Made by a program: the position numbers and the translations under genes. The notes under the pieces were generated by a model. The model was not told the DNA's origin, made no database searches, and saw only the letters and a list, made by a program, of their open reading frames with translations. Of a stretch of DNA of 64,000 bases, positions 50,648-61,080 are shown piece by piece. The stretch lies in the NCBI RefSeq assembly GCF_039839785.1, contig NZ_JBDOQT010000002.1, forward strand, positions 496,001 to 560,000, read 5' to 3'. Source of the stretch: Pelagibius sp. CAU 1746 (lineage in GTDB: Bacteria > Pseudomonadota > Alphaproteobacteria > Kiloniellales > Kiloniellaceae). Within the stretch, counting starts at the first letter, position 1; every line of letters starts with the position of its first letter.

Positions 50648-52818
50648 GCCGACCCCGCTCCATCCTGCGTTTTCGCCTTGCCGCAGACCAGCAGGGCGAA
50701 GGCGTAGGACAGGGCCACCTCGTGCAGTTTGTCGAAGCGGCCCGAGGAGCCGCCGTGGCCGCCGGTCATGATGGTGTTGAGCAGCAGCAGGTTGCCGTCG
50801 GTCTTGGCGGCGCGCAGCCTGGCCACCCACTTGGCCGGTTCCCAGTAGGTGACGCGGGGATCGGTGAGGCCCGCGGTGGCGAGGATCGCCGGGTAGTCCT
50901 TGGCCTCGACGTTGTCGTAGGGCGAATAGGCGGCGATGCTCTCGTAGGCCTCGGCGCTCTCCAGCGGATTGCCCCATTCCGGCCACTCCGGCGGCGTCAG
51001 CGGCAGATCCTTGTCGCACATGGTGTTCAGCACATCGACGAAGGGCACCTCCGCGACGATGCCGCGGAACAGATCCGGGCGCATGTTGGCGACGGCGCCC
51101 ATCAGCATGCCGCCGGCCGAACCGCCGTGGCCGACGATCTGCCCCGCTGTGGTAAAACCGGCGTCGATCAGCCCCTCGGCGGCGGCGATGAAGTCGTGGA
51201 AGGTGTTGACCTTCTTCTCCCGCTTGCCGTGCAGGTACCAGCCGTAACCCTTGTCGGTGCCGCCCCGGATGTGAGCGATGGCATAGACGAAGCCACGGTC
51301 GATGAGGCTGAAGCGGTTGGTCGAGAAGCCCGCCGGGGTGCTCATGCCGTAGGAGCCGTAGCCGTACAGCAGCAGCGGCGCCGAGCCGTCCAGCGGCGTC
51401 GTCTTGCGGTAGACGATGGACACCGGCACCTCCTCGCCGTCGTGACCGCGCGCCAGGATGCGCCGCGCCTCGTAGTCGGCCGGGTCGTGGCCGCTGGGCA
51501 CCTCCTGCTCCTTCAGCAGCTCGCGCGCCCGCGCGGCCATGTCGTAGTCGAAGACCTGCTGCGGCGTGGTCAGCGAAGAATAAGCGAAACGCAGGGTCGC
51601 CGTATCGTAGAGGTAGCCCGGCACCAGGCCCAGGGCATAGGCCTCCTCGTCGAAGGCGATGGCGTGCTCCCCACCAGTGGTCGCGCCGGACGGCAGGGCG
51701 GTGACGATGATCCGCGGCAGGCCGTTCTCGCGCTCCAGGCGGACCATATAGTCCTTGAAGACCAGCAGGCTGAGGATCAGGCGCCCTTCCCGGTGCGGCA
51801 CCAGGTCGCGCCAGTTCTCCCGCCCCGGCGCGTCGAGGGGCGCCTCGGCGATCTTGAAGTCGATGGCGCCGCCGGCGTTGGTGAGGATCAGGAAGCGTTC
51901 GCCGTGGTCGCTGACCTCGTACTCGATGTCCCGCTCGCGCGGCGCGATGAGCAGGGGGGCGCTTTCCGGCCGTGCCGCGTCGATCACCCGCACCTCAGAT
52001 GTGGTGTGATCGTGCGCCGAGATGACGACGAAGCGATCGCTTTCGGTCTTGTGCAGGCCGACGAAGAAGCCGGGATCGGGTTCCTCGTAGACCAGCTCGT
52101 CGGCCGCCGGATCGCCGCCCAGGCGGTGGCGGTAGACCTTGGAGGGCCGGTGCTCGGCATCCAGGGTGACGTAGAACAGGGTCTGCCCGTCGTTGGCCCA
52201 GACCAGGCTGCCCTGCGCCTCTTCGATGGCGTCGGGCAGCAGCTCGCCCGAGGCCAGGTCTTTCACGGTGATGCGGTAGCGCTCGGAGCCGTTGCGGTCG
52301 ACGGCATAGGCCAGCAGGCGGTGGTCGGGGCTGTGCTCGCAGCTCGCCACACGGAAATAGGGTTCACCCTCGGCCTCGCGGTTGCCGTCCAGCAGCACCT
52401 CTTCCCCTTCCCGCTTCCCGCCATGGGCCGCGGAGGCCGGGGCGCCGGCCGGGCAGCGGCAGAACACCGGATGCTGGCCGCCGGTCTCGAAACGCTGATA
52501 GTAGGCGTAGGCCCCGTCGGGGCTGGGCACCGAGCTGTCGTCTTCCTTTATGCGCCCCTTCATCTCCGCGAAGAGCTGCTTCTGCAGCGCGTCGGTGGGC
52601 GCCATGGCCGCCTTGGTGTAGGCGTTCTCCGCCTCCAGGTAGGCACGGATCTCCGGATCCAGGACGGCGGGGTCGCGCATCACCTCCCGCCAGTTGTCGT
52701 CGCGCAGCCAGGCGTAAGGATCCTCGCGAAGGATGCCGTGCAGCTCGATTCGCTTGGGCCGGCGGGGGGCGACGGGCGGTTCGGCGGAGGGAGAGGGGGC
52801 AAATCTATCGGACGGCAC
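50644..52818 (-). CDS. ptrB: Oligopeptidase B (S9 family)
   Basis: A 724-residue S9 serine peptidase. The N-terminal PKRIELHGILREDPYAWLRD and seven-bladed propeller precede the alpha/beta hydrolase. The nucleophile Ser lies in VGHGGSAGGMLMGAVANMRP near 567; LLYGYGSYGMSTPAGFSTNR and IAHIRGGTDKGYGWYLHGKR precede it, and MTGGHGGSSGRFDKL carries the His. Enzymes of this group cleave small peptides after Arg or Lys in the cytosol. The GTG at 52818 is the only sensible start. Its stop overlaps that of the chemoreceptor gene by four bases. Confidence 0.93.
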   Translation of the reverse strand: MPSDRFAPSPSAEPPVAPRRPKRIELHGILREDPYAWLRDDNWREVMRDPAVLDPEIRAYLEAENAYTKAAMAPTDALQKQLFAEMKGRIKEDDSSVPSPDGAYAYYQRFETGGQHPVFCRCPAGAPASAAHGGKREGEEVLLDGNREAEGEPYFRVASCEHSPDHRLLAYAVDRNGSERYRITVKDLASGELLPDAIEEAQGSLVWANDGQTLFYVTLDAEHRPSKVYRHRLGGDPAADELVYEEPDPGFFVGLHKTESDRFVVISAHDHTTSEVRVIDAARPESAPLLIAPRERDIEYEVSDHGERFLILTNAGGAIDFKIAEAPLDAPGRENWRDLVPHREGRLILSLLVFKDYMVRLERENGLPRIIVTALPSGATTGGEHAIAFDEEAYALGLVPGYLYDTATLRFAYSSLTTPQQVFDYDMAARARELLKEQEVPSGHDPADYEARRILARGHDGEEVPVSIVYRKTTPLDGSAPLLLYGYGSYGMSTPAGFSTNRFSLIDRGFVYAIAHIRGGTDKGYGWYLHGKREKKVNTFHDFIAAAEGLIDAGFTTAGQIVGHGGSAGGMLMGAVANMRPDLFRGIVAEVPFVDVLNTMCDKDLPLTPPEWPEWGNPLESAEAYESIAAYSPYDNVEAKDYPAILATAGLTDPRVTYWEPAKWVARLRAAKTDGNLLLLNTIMTGGHGGSSGRFDKLHEVALSYAFALLVCGKAKTQDGAGSA

Positions 52819-53220
52819 GGAATGGGCCCTCGTTTTCTATTAGCACGCACTTGAATACGGCCCCGGCCCCGGGCCGGCCCTGAGCCGGTCCCGGTAGGCC
52901 AAGACGCCGCGCGGCTTTCTGTCGCAGCGGTCATTTCCGATGTAGCATTCTATGGTCGCGCCGGGCAAAGCGTGGTTTTCCTCGGTGCCGGGGCCAGCGG
53001 AGCGAAAAGCATGGAAAATGGCCTCCCCGGGCATTTGACCTGGATCAATGGCAGTCACCTGGGGGGCTGCCATGAGAAGACCCGCTTGGGGACACTTGCA
53101 GGACGGACGCGGCCACTCGGCCCACCGCCGGCCCACCGCCGGGCCGCGCCGACAGGACCACGTTTTCTTGCTAGTTTGCTATACTGTTATCCATACCGGG
53201 AACCTTAACTGGGGCATCTG
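52819..53220. other. Divergent regulatory region before the cbb3 operon
   Basis: A 402-base gap between oligopeptidase B (minus) and ccoN (plus). It holds the FNR-type box described separately. The promoter of ptrB is not obvious. A short frame at 52972-53208 covers the box and has no resemblance to a protein family. Confidence 0.6.
53035..53048 (+). promoter_or_regulatory. FNR/FixK-type box upstream of ccoN
   Basis: TTGACCTGGATCAA matches the anaerobox TTGAT-N4-ATCAA with one mismatch (TTGAC). It lies 173 bases before the ccoN ATG. With a class II arrangement (centre at about -41.5) transcription would start near 53083. cbb3 oxidase operons are classically induced at low oxygen through this type of site, which supports the assignment. 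Confidence 0.75.
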
Positions 53221-54882
53221 ATGAGCAATTCAACCGAGGCAGCCGGCACGTCGGCCATGACCCTCCTTATGGGGTTGGTCCTGGCGATCGCCGGAATCAT
53301 GGGGCTGTTCCTCGTCGCCAATGCGCACGACGGGGCCATGGCGTTCCACGGCTATCTCTTCGTCGCGTTCTGCGCGCTGGGCATCTTCTGGATGATCAAG
53401 CGCCACTACGACGAGGCGGCGGGGCTGGCCGAGATCGAAGGCGACGTCCGCTACAACAACGCCGTGGTTCAGGCAGGCGTCATCGCCTCGCTGTTCTGGG
53501 GCGTGGTCGGCTTCGCCGCCGGCCTCACCGTGGCGCTGCAGCTCGCCTTTCCGGAGCTGAACTTCCATCTGCCCTGGACCAACTTCGGGCGCCTGCGGCC
53601 GGTGCACACCTCGGCGGTGATCTTCGCCTTCGGCGGCAACGTGCTGATCGCCACCTCCTTCCACGTGGTGCAGCGGACCTGCCGCGCACGCCTGGCCGGC
53701 GAATGGGCGCCCTGGTTCATCTTCTGGGGTTATCAGCTGTTCATCGTGCTGGCGGCCAGCGGCTACGTCCTGGGCGTCACCCAGTCCAAGGAATACGCCG
53801 AGCCGGAATGGTACGTCGATCTCTGGCTGACCATCGTCTGGGTCGTCTACCTGCTGGTCTTCCTGGGCACCCTGATGAAGCGCCGCGAGCCGCACATCTA
53901 CGTGGCCAACTGGTTCTACCTGGCCTTCATCGTGACCATCGCGATGCTGCACATCGTCAACAACCTGGCCGTCCCGGTGTCGCTGACCGGCTCCAAGAGC
54001 TACGTGCTCTTTTCCGGCGTTCAGGACGCCCTGACCCAGTGGTGGTACGGCCACAACGCGGTGGGCTTCTTCCTCACTGCGGGCTTCCTCGGCATCATGT
54101 ACTACTTCGTGCCGAAGCAGGCCAACCGGCCGGTCTATTCCTACCGGCTGTCGATCGTGCACTTCTGGTCGCTGATCTTCCTCTACATCTGGGCCGGTCC
54201 GCACCATCTGCACTACACGGCGCTGCCGGACTGGGCGCAGACCCTGGGCATGACCTTCTCGATCATGCTGTGGATGCCGTCCTGGGGCGGCATGATCAAC
54301 GGCCTGATGACGCTCTCCGGGGCCTGGGACAAGCTGCGCACCGACCCGATCCTGCGCATGCTGGCGGTTTCCGTTGCCTTCTACGGCATGAGCACCTTCG
54401 AAGGGCCGGTGATGTCGATCAAGGCGGTGAACTCGCTCAGCCACTACACCGACTGGACCGTCGGCCACGTGCACTCCGGCGCGCTGGGCTGGGTCGGCTT
54501 CGTCAGCTTCGGCGCCCTCTACTACCTGGTGCCCAAGCTGTGGAACCGCGAGCGGCTCTACTCCCTGGCCCTGGTCAGCCTGCACTTCTGGGTCGCGACC
54601 ATCGGCATCGTGCTGTACATCACCGCGATGTGGGTCTCGGGCATCCTGCAGGGCCTGATGTGGCGGGCCTACGACAGCCTCGGCTTCCTGGAATACTCCT
54701 TCGTCGAGACCGTGGAGGCGATGCATCCCTTCTACGTGATCCGCGCCCTTGGCGGCCTGCTTTACGTGCTGGGAGCGGTGATCATGGTCTACAACTGCTG
54801 GCGGACGATCCGCGGCGACATTCGCGAGGAGCGTCGCATCGGCGCCCCGGCGGCCGATCCGGCCGTCAGTGCGGCCGAGTAA
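53221..54882 (+). CDS. ccoN: Cytochrome c oxidase cbb3 subunit I
   Basis: A 553-residue catalytic subunit with about 12 helices. [20 protein letters not shown] and [20 protein letters not shown] carry a conserved His, and [40 protein letters not shown] and [20 protein letters not shown] provide the heme b, heme b3 and CuB ligands. It reduces oxygen at low concentrations and pumps protons at the inner membrane. It is the first gene of ccoNOQP-ccoGHIS, all on the plus strand. Confidence 0.98.
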   Translation: MSNSTEAAGTSAMTLLMGLVLAIAGIMGLFLVANAHDGAMAFHGYLFVAFCALGIFWMIKRHYDEAAGLAEIEGDVRYNNAVVQAGVIASLFWGVVGFAAGLTVALQLAFPELNFHLPWTNFGRLRPVHTSAVIFAFGGNVLIATSFHVVQRTCRARLAGEWAPWFIFWGYQLFIVLAASGYVLGVTQSKEYAEPEWYVDLWLTIVWVVYLLVFLGTLMKRREPHIYVANWFYLAFIVTIAMLHIVNNLAVPVSLTGSKSYVLFSGVQDALTQWWYGHNAVGFFLTAGFLGIMYYFVPKQANRPVYSYRLSIVHFWSLIFLYIWAGPHHLHYTALPDWAQTLGMTFSIMLWMPSWGGMINGLMTLSGAWDKLRTDPILRMLAVSVAFYGMSTFEGPVMSIKAVNSLSHYTDWTVGHVHSGALGWVGFVSFGALYYLVPKLWNRERLYSLALVSLHFWVATIGIVLYITAMWVSGILQGLMWRAYDSLGFLEYSFVETVEAMHPFYVIRALGGLLYVLGAVIMVYNCWRTIRGDIREERRIGAPAADPAVSAAE

Positions 54883-54895
54883 GGGGGAGCACATC

Positions 54896-55624
54896 ATGGC
54901 GTTCAAACACGAGATCATCGAGAAGAACTCGATCCTCCTCCTGGTCCTGACGCTGGTCGTGGTTTCGATCGGCGGCCTGGTGGAGATCGCACCGCTGTTC
55001 TACCTGGAGAGCACCATCGAGAAGGTGAAGGGAATGCGCCCCTACACCCCGCTGGAGCTGGCCGGGCGGAACATCTATGTCCGCGAAGGCTGCTACAACT
55101 GCCACAGCCAGATGGTGCGTCCGCTGCGCGACGAAGAGGAGCGTTACGGCCACTATTCCCTGGCGGCGGAAAGCATGTACGACCATCCCTTCCAGTGGGG
55201 CTCCAAGCGCACCGGGCCGGACCTGGCCCGTGTCGGCGGGCGCTACTCGGACAACTGGCACGTCGCCCACATGGCCGATCCGCGCAGCGTGGTGCCCGAA
55301 TCGATCATGCCGGGCTACCCCTTCCTGGCGGAGACGCCGCTGGTGGTGCACGACGTCGCCGCGCACCTCGCCACCAACCGGACCATCGGCGTCCCCTATT
55401 CGGACGAGATGATCGAGATGGCCGAGCAGGATCTGGTCGCCCAGGCCAACCCCGACGCCGACGGCGCCGACGCGGTGCTTGAGCGCTACCCGGGGGCCGT
55501 GGTCTCCAACTTCGACGGCAAGGCCGAGGAGTTGACCGAGCTGGACGCGATGATCGCCTACCTGCAGGTGCTGGGCACCCTGGTCGACTTCGAGGCCTAC
55601 CAGCCCGAAGCAAACTACCGCTAG
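54896..55624 (+). CDS. ccoO: Cytochrome c oxidase cbb3 subunit II
   Basis: A 242-residue membrane-anchored monoheme cytochrome c. One N-terminal helix ([20 protein letters not shown]) leads to the heme site [14 protein letters not shown] with CxxCH near residue 66. The heme is completed by a Met in the [10 protein letters not shown] region. [12 protein letters not shown] and [20 protein letters not shown] are typical of CcoO. It passes electrons from CcoP to the catalytic subunit. It begins 13 bases after ccoN. Confidence 0.97.
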   Translation: MAFKHEIIEKNSILLLVLTLVVVSIGGLVEIAPLFYLESTIEKVKGMRPYTPLELAGRNIYVREGCYNCHSQMVRPLRDEEERYGHYSLAAESMYDHPFQWGSKRTGPDLARVGGRYSDNWHVAHMADPRSVVPESIMPGYPFLAETPLVVHDVAAHLATNRTIGVPYSDEMIEMAEQDLVAQANPDADGADAVLERYPGAVVSNFDGKAEELTELDAMIAYLQVLGTLVDFEAYQPEANYR

Positions 55625-55636
55625 GAGGCAGGCGAG

Positions 55637-55786
55637 ATGCAATACGAGCAAGTCGCGCACTTCGCGTCCACCTATGGCCTGATCTATTTCATCATCCTGT
55701 TCGCCGGCGTGCTGGCCTACGCCTTCTGGCCGAAGAACAAGGAGAAATTTGAGGAAGCGGCCCGCCGGCCGCTCGAGGAGGACTGA
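55637..55786 (+). CDS. ccoQ: Cytochrome c oxidase cbb3 subunit IV (CcoQ)
   Basis: A 49-residue protein, as usual for CcoQ. It has one helix (TYGLIYFIILFAGVLAYAFW) followed by the typical PKNKEKFEEAARRPLEED tail. An AGGAGG-like AGGAGGCAGGCGAG precedes the ATG. CcoQ helps keep the complex stable and may help protect it from oxygen. It lies between ccoO and ccoP with only two bases before the ccoP start. Confidence 0.95.
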   Translation: MQYEQVAHFASTYGLIYFIILFAGVLAYAFWPKNKEKFEEAARRPLEED

Positions 55787-55788
55787 TC

Positions 55789-56658
55789 GTGGCACACAAC
55801 AAGGAAGTCGATCAGGTTTCGGGCACCGAAACCACGGGCCACGAATGGGACGGCATCAAAGAGCTGAACACCCCGCTGCCCCGCTGGTGGCTGTGGACCT
55901 TCTACGCCTCCTGCCTCTGGGCCCTGGCCTACTGGATCGTCATGCCGGCCTGGCCGCTGGTGAGCAGCTACACCAAGGGCGTCATCGGCTACTCCTCGCG
56001 CGAGCAGTTTGCCCAGTCCCTGGCCGATGCCCGCGCCGCCCAAGCCGTCTATCTGGACCGCATCGAACAGGCCTCCCTGGAAGAGATCGTCAACGACCGT
56101 GAGCTGCTGGACTTCGCCCAGGCGGGCGGCGGCTCGGCCTTCGCGGTCAACTGCTCCCAGTGCCACGGGCTCGGCGCCGCCGGCTCCGCCGGTTTCCCGA
56201 ACCTGAACGACGACGAATGGATCTGGGGCGGCACCCTGGAAGCGGTGCACCAGACGATCCAGTACGGCATCCGCTCCGATCACGACGAGACCCGCTTCAA
56301 CGAGATGCCGGCCTTCGGCAGGGATGAGATCCTGGACCGGGAACAGATCGACGATGTGGCCGAATACGTGCTGTCGCTGTCGGGATCGGAGACCGACCCC
56401 GCCGCGGCCCAGCGCGGCTCGGACATTTTCGCCGAACAGTGCGCCGCCTGCCACGGCGACGACGGCACCGGCCTGCAGGAGCTGGGCGCGCCAAACCTGA
56501 CGGATGCCATCTGGCTCTATGGCGGCGACAAGGCCGCCGTGGTGCAGAGCATCACCAACAGCCGCTCGGGGATGATGCCGGCCTGGACCGGCCGCCTCGA
56601 CGACACGACCATCAAGCAACTGGCCGTCTACGTCCACTCCCTGGGCGGCGGCGAGTAG
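55789..56658 (+). CDS. ccoP: Cytochrome c oxidase cbb3 subunit III
   Basis: A 289-residue diheme cytochrome c. The N-terminal helix (WLWTFYASCLWALAYWIVMP) anchors it, and two CxxCH sites follow: CSQCHGLG near residue 122 and CAACHGDDG near 219. TTGHEWDGIKELNTPLPRWW is the typical start. The start is GTG at 55789, which follows the ccoQ stop by two bases. It receives electrons from soluble or membrane cytochrome c and hands them to CcoO. Confidence 0.97.
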   Translation: MAHNKEVDQVSGTETTGHEWDGIKELNTPLPRWWLWTFYASCLWALAYWIVMPAWPLVSSYTKGVIGYSSREQFAQSLADARAAQAVYLDRIEQASLEEIVNDRELLDFAQAGGGSAFAVNCSQCHGLGAAGSAGFPNLNDDEWIWGGTLEAVHQTIQYGIRSDHDETRFNEMPAFGRDEILDREQIDDVAEYVLSLSGSETDPAAAQRGSDIFAEQCAACHGDDGTGLQELGAPNLTDAIWLYGGDKAAVVQSITNSRSGMMPAWTGRLDDTTIKQLAVYVHSLGGGE

Positions 56659-56684
56659 GTCTCTGGAAAGGGTAGGGACAGCAT

Positions 56685-58181
56685 ATGGCTGATCATGCGG
56701 TTGTGCAGGAAGCCACCGCGAAACCGGCAGACAGAAGAGAAGGCGTAGAACGCTCAGACGCTGAACCGGTCAACAAGAAAGAGCGGCGCTCCCTCTACCA
56801 GAAGCGGATAAAAATCTATCCGCGGCTGGCCAGGGGGAGCTTCCGCCGCCTCAAGTGGGGCGTCATGGCGGTGACGCTCGCCATCTATTACCTGACACCC
56901 TGGATTCGCTGGGACCGCGGGCCGAACGCGCCCGATCAGGCGGTACTGATCGATTTCCCGGGACGGCGGTTCTATTTCTTCTTCATCGAGATCTGGCCTC
57001 AGGAGGTCTACTACCTCACCGGCCTGCTGATCCTGGCCGCCATCGGGCTGTTCCTCATCACCTCCCTGGCCGGGCGGGTATGGTGCGGCTACACCTGTCC
57101 GCAGACGGTCTGGACCGACCTCTTCATCGCCGTGGAGCGCATCTTCCAGGGCGATCGCGCCTCGCGCATCCGCATGGACAAGTCGCCGTGGAGCGGCGGC
57201 AAGATCTGGCGCAAGGCGGCGACCCACGTCGCCTGGGTAGCGATCGCCGCCGGCACCGGCGGCGCCTGGGTCTTTTACTTCGCCGACGCGCCGACCCTGG
57301 CGCAGCAACTGGTGACCTTCGACGCCCCGGCGGTGGCCTACGTCACCATCGCCACGCTGACCGCAACCACCTACCTTCTGGGCGGCCTGGCCCGCGAGCA
57401 GGTCTGCACCTACATGTGCCCCTGGCCGCGCATTCAAGGCGGCCTCTTGGACGAAGAGTCCCTGGTCATCACCTATCACGAGGACCGCGGCGAACCGCGC
57501 GGCGCGCGCAAGAAGGGCACCCATCCGACCGACCTGGGCGACTGTATCGACTGCAACCAGTGCGTCGCCGTCTGCCCCATGGGCATCGACATCCGCGACG
57601 GCCAGCAACTGGAGTGCATCACCTGCGCGCTCTGCATCGACGCCTGCAACGACGTGATGGACAAGGTCGGCTTGCCGCGCAACCTCATCTCCTACGACAC
57701 CTTGGCCAACGTGGAGCGGGTGCGTGCCGGCGAGAAGCCGCGCCTGCACCTCATCCGGCCGCGCACCCTGATCTACAGCGGCATCATCGCGGTGGTCGCC
57801 CTGATCATGCTGTTCACCCTGGTGACGCGCAGCGACCTGGACGTGAACATCCTGCGCGACCGCAATCCGCTCTTCGTCACGCTGTCGGACGGCTCCATCC
57901 GCAACGGCTACACCGTGAAGATCATCAACAAGCAGCACGCCGAGCGTCACTTCACCCTGGCGGTGGAAGGCCTGCCCGGCGCCAGCATCGATGTCGTCGG
58001 CAACGACGTCACGGCCGCCGACCTGCAGGTCAGTCCCGACGACCTGGAAAGCTACCGGGTCTTCGTCTCCGCGCCGCGCGACAGCCTGGAGGACGGCTCC
58101 GCCGACTTGCGGTTCCTCATCACCGACAAGGCCGACGGCGCCCAGGTGACCTACGACTCCGTCTTCAGAGGACCGAAATGA
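56685..58181 (+). CDS. ccoG: Cytochrome c oxidase accessory protein CcoG (polyferredoxin)
   Basis: A 498-residue membrane polyferredoxin. Several helices carry GRVWCGYTCPQTVWTD and EQVCTYMCPWPRIQG, and two 4Fe-4S clusters are given by DCIDCNQCVAVCPMGIDI and CITCALCIDACNDVM. The C-terminal part is periplasmic and Ig-like. CcoG (FixG/RdxA) takes part in copper reduction for cbb3 assembly. It starts 26 bases after ccoP and overlaps ccoH by four bases (ATGA). Confidence 0.97.
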   Translation: MADHAVVQEATAKPADRREGVERSDAEPVNKKERRSLYQKRIKIYPRLARGSFRRLKWGVMAVTLAIYYLTPWIRWDRGPNAPDQAVLIDFPGRRFYFFFIEIWPQEVYYLTGLLILAAIGLFLITSLAGRVWCGYTCPQTVWTDLFIAVERIFQGDRASRIRMDKSPWSGGKIWRKAATHVAWVAIAAGTGGAWVFYFADAPTLAQQLVTFDAPAVAYVTIATLTATTYLLGGLAREQVCTYMCPWPRIQGGLLDEESLVITYHEDRGEPRGARKKGTHPTDLGDCIDCNQCVAVCPMGIDIRDGQQLECITCALCIDACNDVMDKVGLPRNLISYDTLANVERVRAGEKPRLHLIRPRTLIYSGIIAVVALIMLFTLVTRSDLDVNILRDRNPLFVTLSDGSIRNGYTVKIINKQHAERHFTLAVEGLPGASIDVVGNDVTAADLQVSPDDLESYRVFVSAPRDSLEDGSADLRFLITDKADGAQVTYDSVFRGPK

Positions 58182-58687
58182 TGGCGCAGAACAGCGACTT
58201 CGTTCTGACCGGCAGACATGTCTTCTTCGGCGTGGTGGCGATGTTCGGCGCGATCATCGCGGTGAACCTCGTCTTCGTCTATCTGGCGCTCGACACCTTC
58301 ACCGGCGTGACGCGGGAGAACCCCTACCAGGACGGCCTCGCCTACAACAAGGTGCTGGAGGCGCGCGAAACCCTGCACGAACTGGGCTGGCAGGGCAGCG
58401 TCACTTTCTCCAAAGCCGGCTCCAAGGCCGGCGGCGGCACCGACAGCGTGACCGTTACGCTGACCGACGGCGCCGGCGAACCGCTCAGCGGCCTGATCCT
58501 GTCAGGCAGGCTGCGCCGGCCGACCCATGAAGGGATGGACCAGACGCTGGCCTGGCGCGAGGACTCCCCCGGCACCTACGGCACCACGGTGGCCTTGCCG
58601 GGGCGCGGCAACTGGGACCTGGAGGTCACCGCCAGCGACGGCCGCAACCCGCCCTTCGAAATGAAGACAAGGCTATGGTTCGAGTAA
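58178..58687 (+). CDS. ccoH: Cytochrome c oxidase accessory protein CcoH (FixH)
   Basis: A 169-residue membrane protein with one N-terminal helix (FFGVVAMFGAIIAVNLVFVY), then TFTGVTRENPYQDGLAYNKV, the FixH hallmark, and a beta-rich periplasmic domain ending GNWDLEVTASDGRNPPFEMK. It is needed for stable cbb3 assembly. The ATG overlaps the ccoG stop by four bases, and its 3' end overlaps ccoI by 13 bases. Confidence 0.95.
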   Translation: MMAQNSDFVLTGRHVFFGVVAMFGAIIAVNLVFVYLALDTFTGVTRENPYQDGLAYNKVLEARETLHELGWQGSVTFSKAGSKAGGGTDSVTVTLTDGAGEPLSGLILSGRLRRPTHEGMDQTLAWREDSPGTYGTTVALPGRGNWDLEVTASDGRNPPFEMKTRLWFE

Positions 58688-61080
58688 GCCCGCAGGCAGC
58701 CCCCGCAAGCGACGGCGGCGTCAACGCGGCGGCCCGCCCCAAGCCGGACGCAGGCGGAACCGCCGCCCTGCTGGGGTGCTGCCCCGGCGGCGGCATCGCC
58801 GCGGCCGCCGAGGAAGCGGCGCCGGGCCTGCGCCTGGAGGATTTCGCCGGCCACATCGTCGCCCAACCCGACGGCAGCGAGGAACTCACCCTCGTCGTGC
58901 AGAACCTGCACTGCCCGAGCTGCATCCGCGCCATCGAAAACGCGGTCGAGGGCGCGGCGGGCCTGAAGAAGGCGCGCGTCAACCTCAGCACCCGGCGCCT
59001 GAAACTGCAGTGGGACCCGGCGGAGACCGGCGCCGAGCCGCTGCTGGCCGCCGTCGCCGCCAGGGGCTACCGGCTGATTCCCCTGGACGCCGGCCAGATC
59101 GAAAGCGCCGAAGCGGGGGAAACCCGCGAACTGCTGCGCGCCCTGGCGGTCGCCGGCTTCGCCGCCGGCAATGTCATGCTGCTCTCGGTTTCGGTATGGA
59201 GCGGCCTGGCCGAGGACATGGGCCCGGCGACGCGCGCGCTGATGCACTGGGTCTCGGCCCTCATCGCCCTGCCCGCCATCGCCTATGCAGGCCGGCCCTT
59301 CTTCCGCTCCGCGCTGCTGGTGCTGCGCAGCGGCAGCACCAACATGGACGTGCCGATCTCGCTCGGCGTCATCCTGGCCGCCGGCATGAGCCTTTCGGAA
59401 ACCCTGCGCCACGGCGACCACGTCTACTTCGACGCCGCGGTGATGCTGCTGTTCTTCCTGCTGGTCGGCCGTTTCCTGGACCTGCGGCTGCGCGGACGCG
59501 CCCGCTCGGCGGCGGAGAACCTCACGGCTCTCCGCGCCACGGCCGCCATGGTGGTCGACGCGGAAGGGCGGCTCGTCAGCCTGCCTCTCAACCGCCTGCA
59601 GCCCGGCATGACCGTGGCCGTGGCTCCGGGCGAGCGCATCCCCGTCGACGGCCTGGTCAGCCTTGGCCGCTCCGAGGTCGATACTTCGCTGCTGACCGGC
59701 GAGAGCCTGCCGCGCCCGGCCGTGCCCGGCAGCGAGGTCTTCGCCGGCACCGTGAACGGCGACGGCGCCCTGCGCGTCACCGTCACCAAGACCGCCGATG
59801 CGAGCCTGCTGGCCGAGATCGTGCGCCTGATGGAGACCGCCGAGCAAAGCCGCGACCGCTACGTGCGCCTGGCCGACCGGGTGGCGCGGGTCTACGCCCC
59901 GGCGGTGCACATCCTGGCCGGCGCCACCCTGGCCGGTTGGCTGGTCTTCTCCGAGATTCCCTGGCAAGGCGCTCTGCTGCACGCCATCGCCGTTTTGATC
60001 ATCACCTGCCCCTGCGCCCTGGGCCTCGCCGTGCCCGCCGTGCAGGTCGCCGCCGTGGGGCGCCTCTTGAAGCGCGGCGTGCTGGTGAAATCCGCCGATG
60101 CCCTGGAGCGCCTGGCCGCCGTCGACACCCTGGTCTTCGACAAGACCGGCACCCTCACCAGCGGCCGGCCGGAACTGCAGAACCGCCAGGACATCCCGGC
60201 CGAGGACCTGGCACTGGCCGCCGCCATCGCCGCCGAGAGCCGCCACCCCCTGGCCCGCGCCCTCTGCCGGGCGGCGGGCGAGATCGCGCCGCGGCGGGTC
60301 AGCGTCACCGAACACCCCGGCGACGGACTGGAGGCGGAGGTCGAGGGCCAGACCCTGCGTTTGGGCCGCCGCGGCTGGTGCGGCGTCGCCGAGGACGCCG
60401 GCGACAACGGCCTGGAGAGCGCCGCCATGGAGTTGTGGCTCGCGGGGCCGGGCCGGACGCCGCGGCGCATCGCCTTCCGCGACGCCCCGCGCAGCGATGC
60501 AGCCCAGGTGATCGCTCACCTGCAGGCGCACGGCTTTCAAGTGGAGCTTCTGTCCGGCGACCGCAGCGCGGTGGTCGCCGAACTGGCCGGGCAGCTCGGC
60601 ATCGCCGCCTGGCAGGGCGACTGCCGCCCGGCCGACAAGATCGCCCGCCTGCACGAACTGGCCGCCGAGGGCCGCAAGACCGCGATGATCGGTGACGGCC
60701 TCAACGACGCCCCGGCGCTGGCCGCCGCCTTCGCCTCGCTGTCCCCGGCCGAGGCCGCCGACGTCAGCCAGATCGCCGCCGACATCATCTTCCAGGGCGA
60801 GCGCCTGGCGCCCATCGCAGAGGCGCTGGATACCGCGCGCCGCGCGCGCCGCTTGGTGCTGCAGAACTTCGGCCTCGCCTTCTCCTACAACGTCATCGCC
60901 GTGCCCATCGCCGTGGCCGGGCTGGTCACGCCGCTGATCGCCGCGGTGGCCATGTCGGCCTCCTCCATCGTGGTGACCGCCAACGCCATGCGCCTCAACC
61001 TCGGCAGCTTGAAGATCGCGGCGCCGCGCGCCGCAACCGGCGCCGGCACGGAGAACTGCGCCCCGGAGGCGGCGGAATGA
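58675..61080 (+). CDS. ccoI: Copper-translocating P1B-type ATPase CcoI
   Basis: An 801-residue copper pump for cbb3 assembly. The N-terminus has a Cys pair in LLGCCPGGG near residue 35, then a heavy-metal domain with NLHCPSCIRAIENAVEGAAG. LLTGESLPRP is the TGES loop, the membrane motif is TCPCALGLAVP, DKTGTLTSGRPE carries the phosphorylated Asp, HPLARALCRA the HP motif, and GDGLNDAPALAAAF the hinge. About eight helices fit P1B ATPases. FixI/CcoI exports Cu(I) to the periplasm for the cbb3 copper centre. It overlaps ccoH by 13 bases and ccoS by four. Confidence 0.97.
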   Translation: MVRVSPQAAPASDGGVNAAARPKPDAGGTAALLGCCPGGGIAAAAEEAAPGLRLEDFAGHIVAQPDGSEELTLVVQNLHCPSCIRAIENAVEGAAGLKKARVNLSTRRLKLQWDPAETGAEPLLAAVAARGYRLIPLDAGQIESAEAGETRELLRALAVAGFAAGNVMLLSVSVWSGLAEDMGPATRALMHWVSALIALPAIAYAGRPFFRSALLVLRSGSTNMDVPISLGVILAAGMSLSETLRHGDHVYFDAAVMLLFFLLVGRFLDLRLRGRARSAAENLTALRATAAMVVDAEGRLVSLPLNRLQPGMTVAVAPGERIPVDGLVSLGRSEVDTSLLTGESLPRPAVPGSEVFAGTVNGDGALRVTVTKTADASLLAEIVRLMETAEQSRDRYVRLADRVARVYAPAVHILAGATLAGWLVFSEIPWQGALLHAIAVLIITCPCALGLAVPAVQVAAVGRLLKRGVLVKSADALERLAAVDTLVFDKTGTLTSGRPELQNRQDIPAEDLALAAAIAAESRHPLARALCRAAGEIAPRRVSVTEHPGDGLEAEVEGQTLRLGRRGWCGVAEDAGDNGLESAAMELWLAGPGRTPRRIAFRDAPRSDAAQVIAHLQAHGFQVELLSGDRSAVVAELAGQLGIAAWQGDCRPADKIARLHELAAEGRKTAMIGDGLNDAPALAAAFASLSPAEAADVSQIAADIIFQGERLAPIAEALDTARRARRLVLQNFGLAFSYNVIAVPIAVAGLVTPLIAAVAMSASSIVVTANAMRLNLGSLKIAAPRAATGAGTENCAPEAAE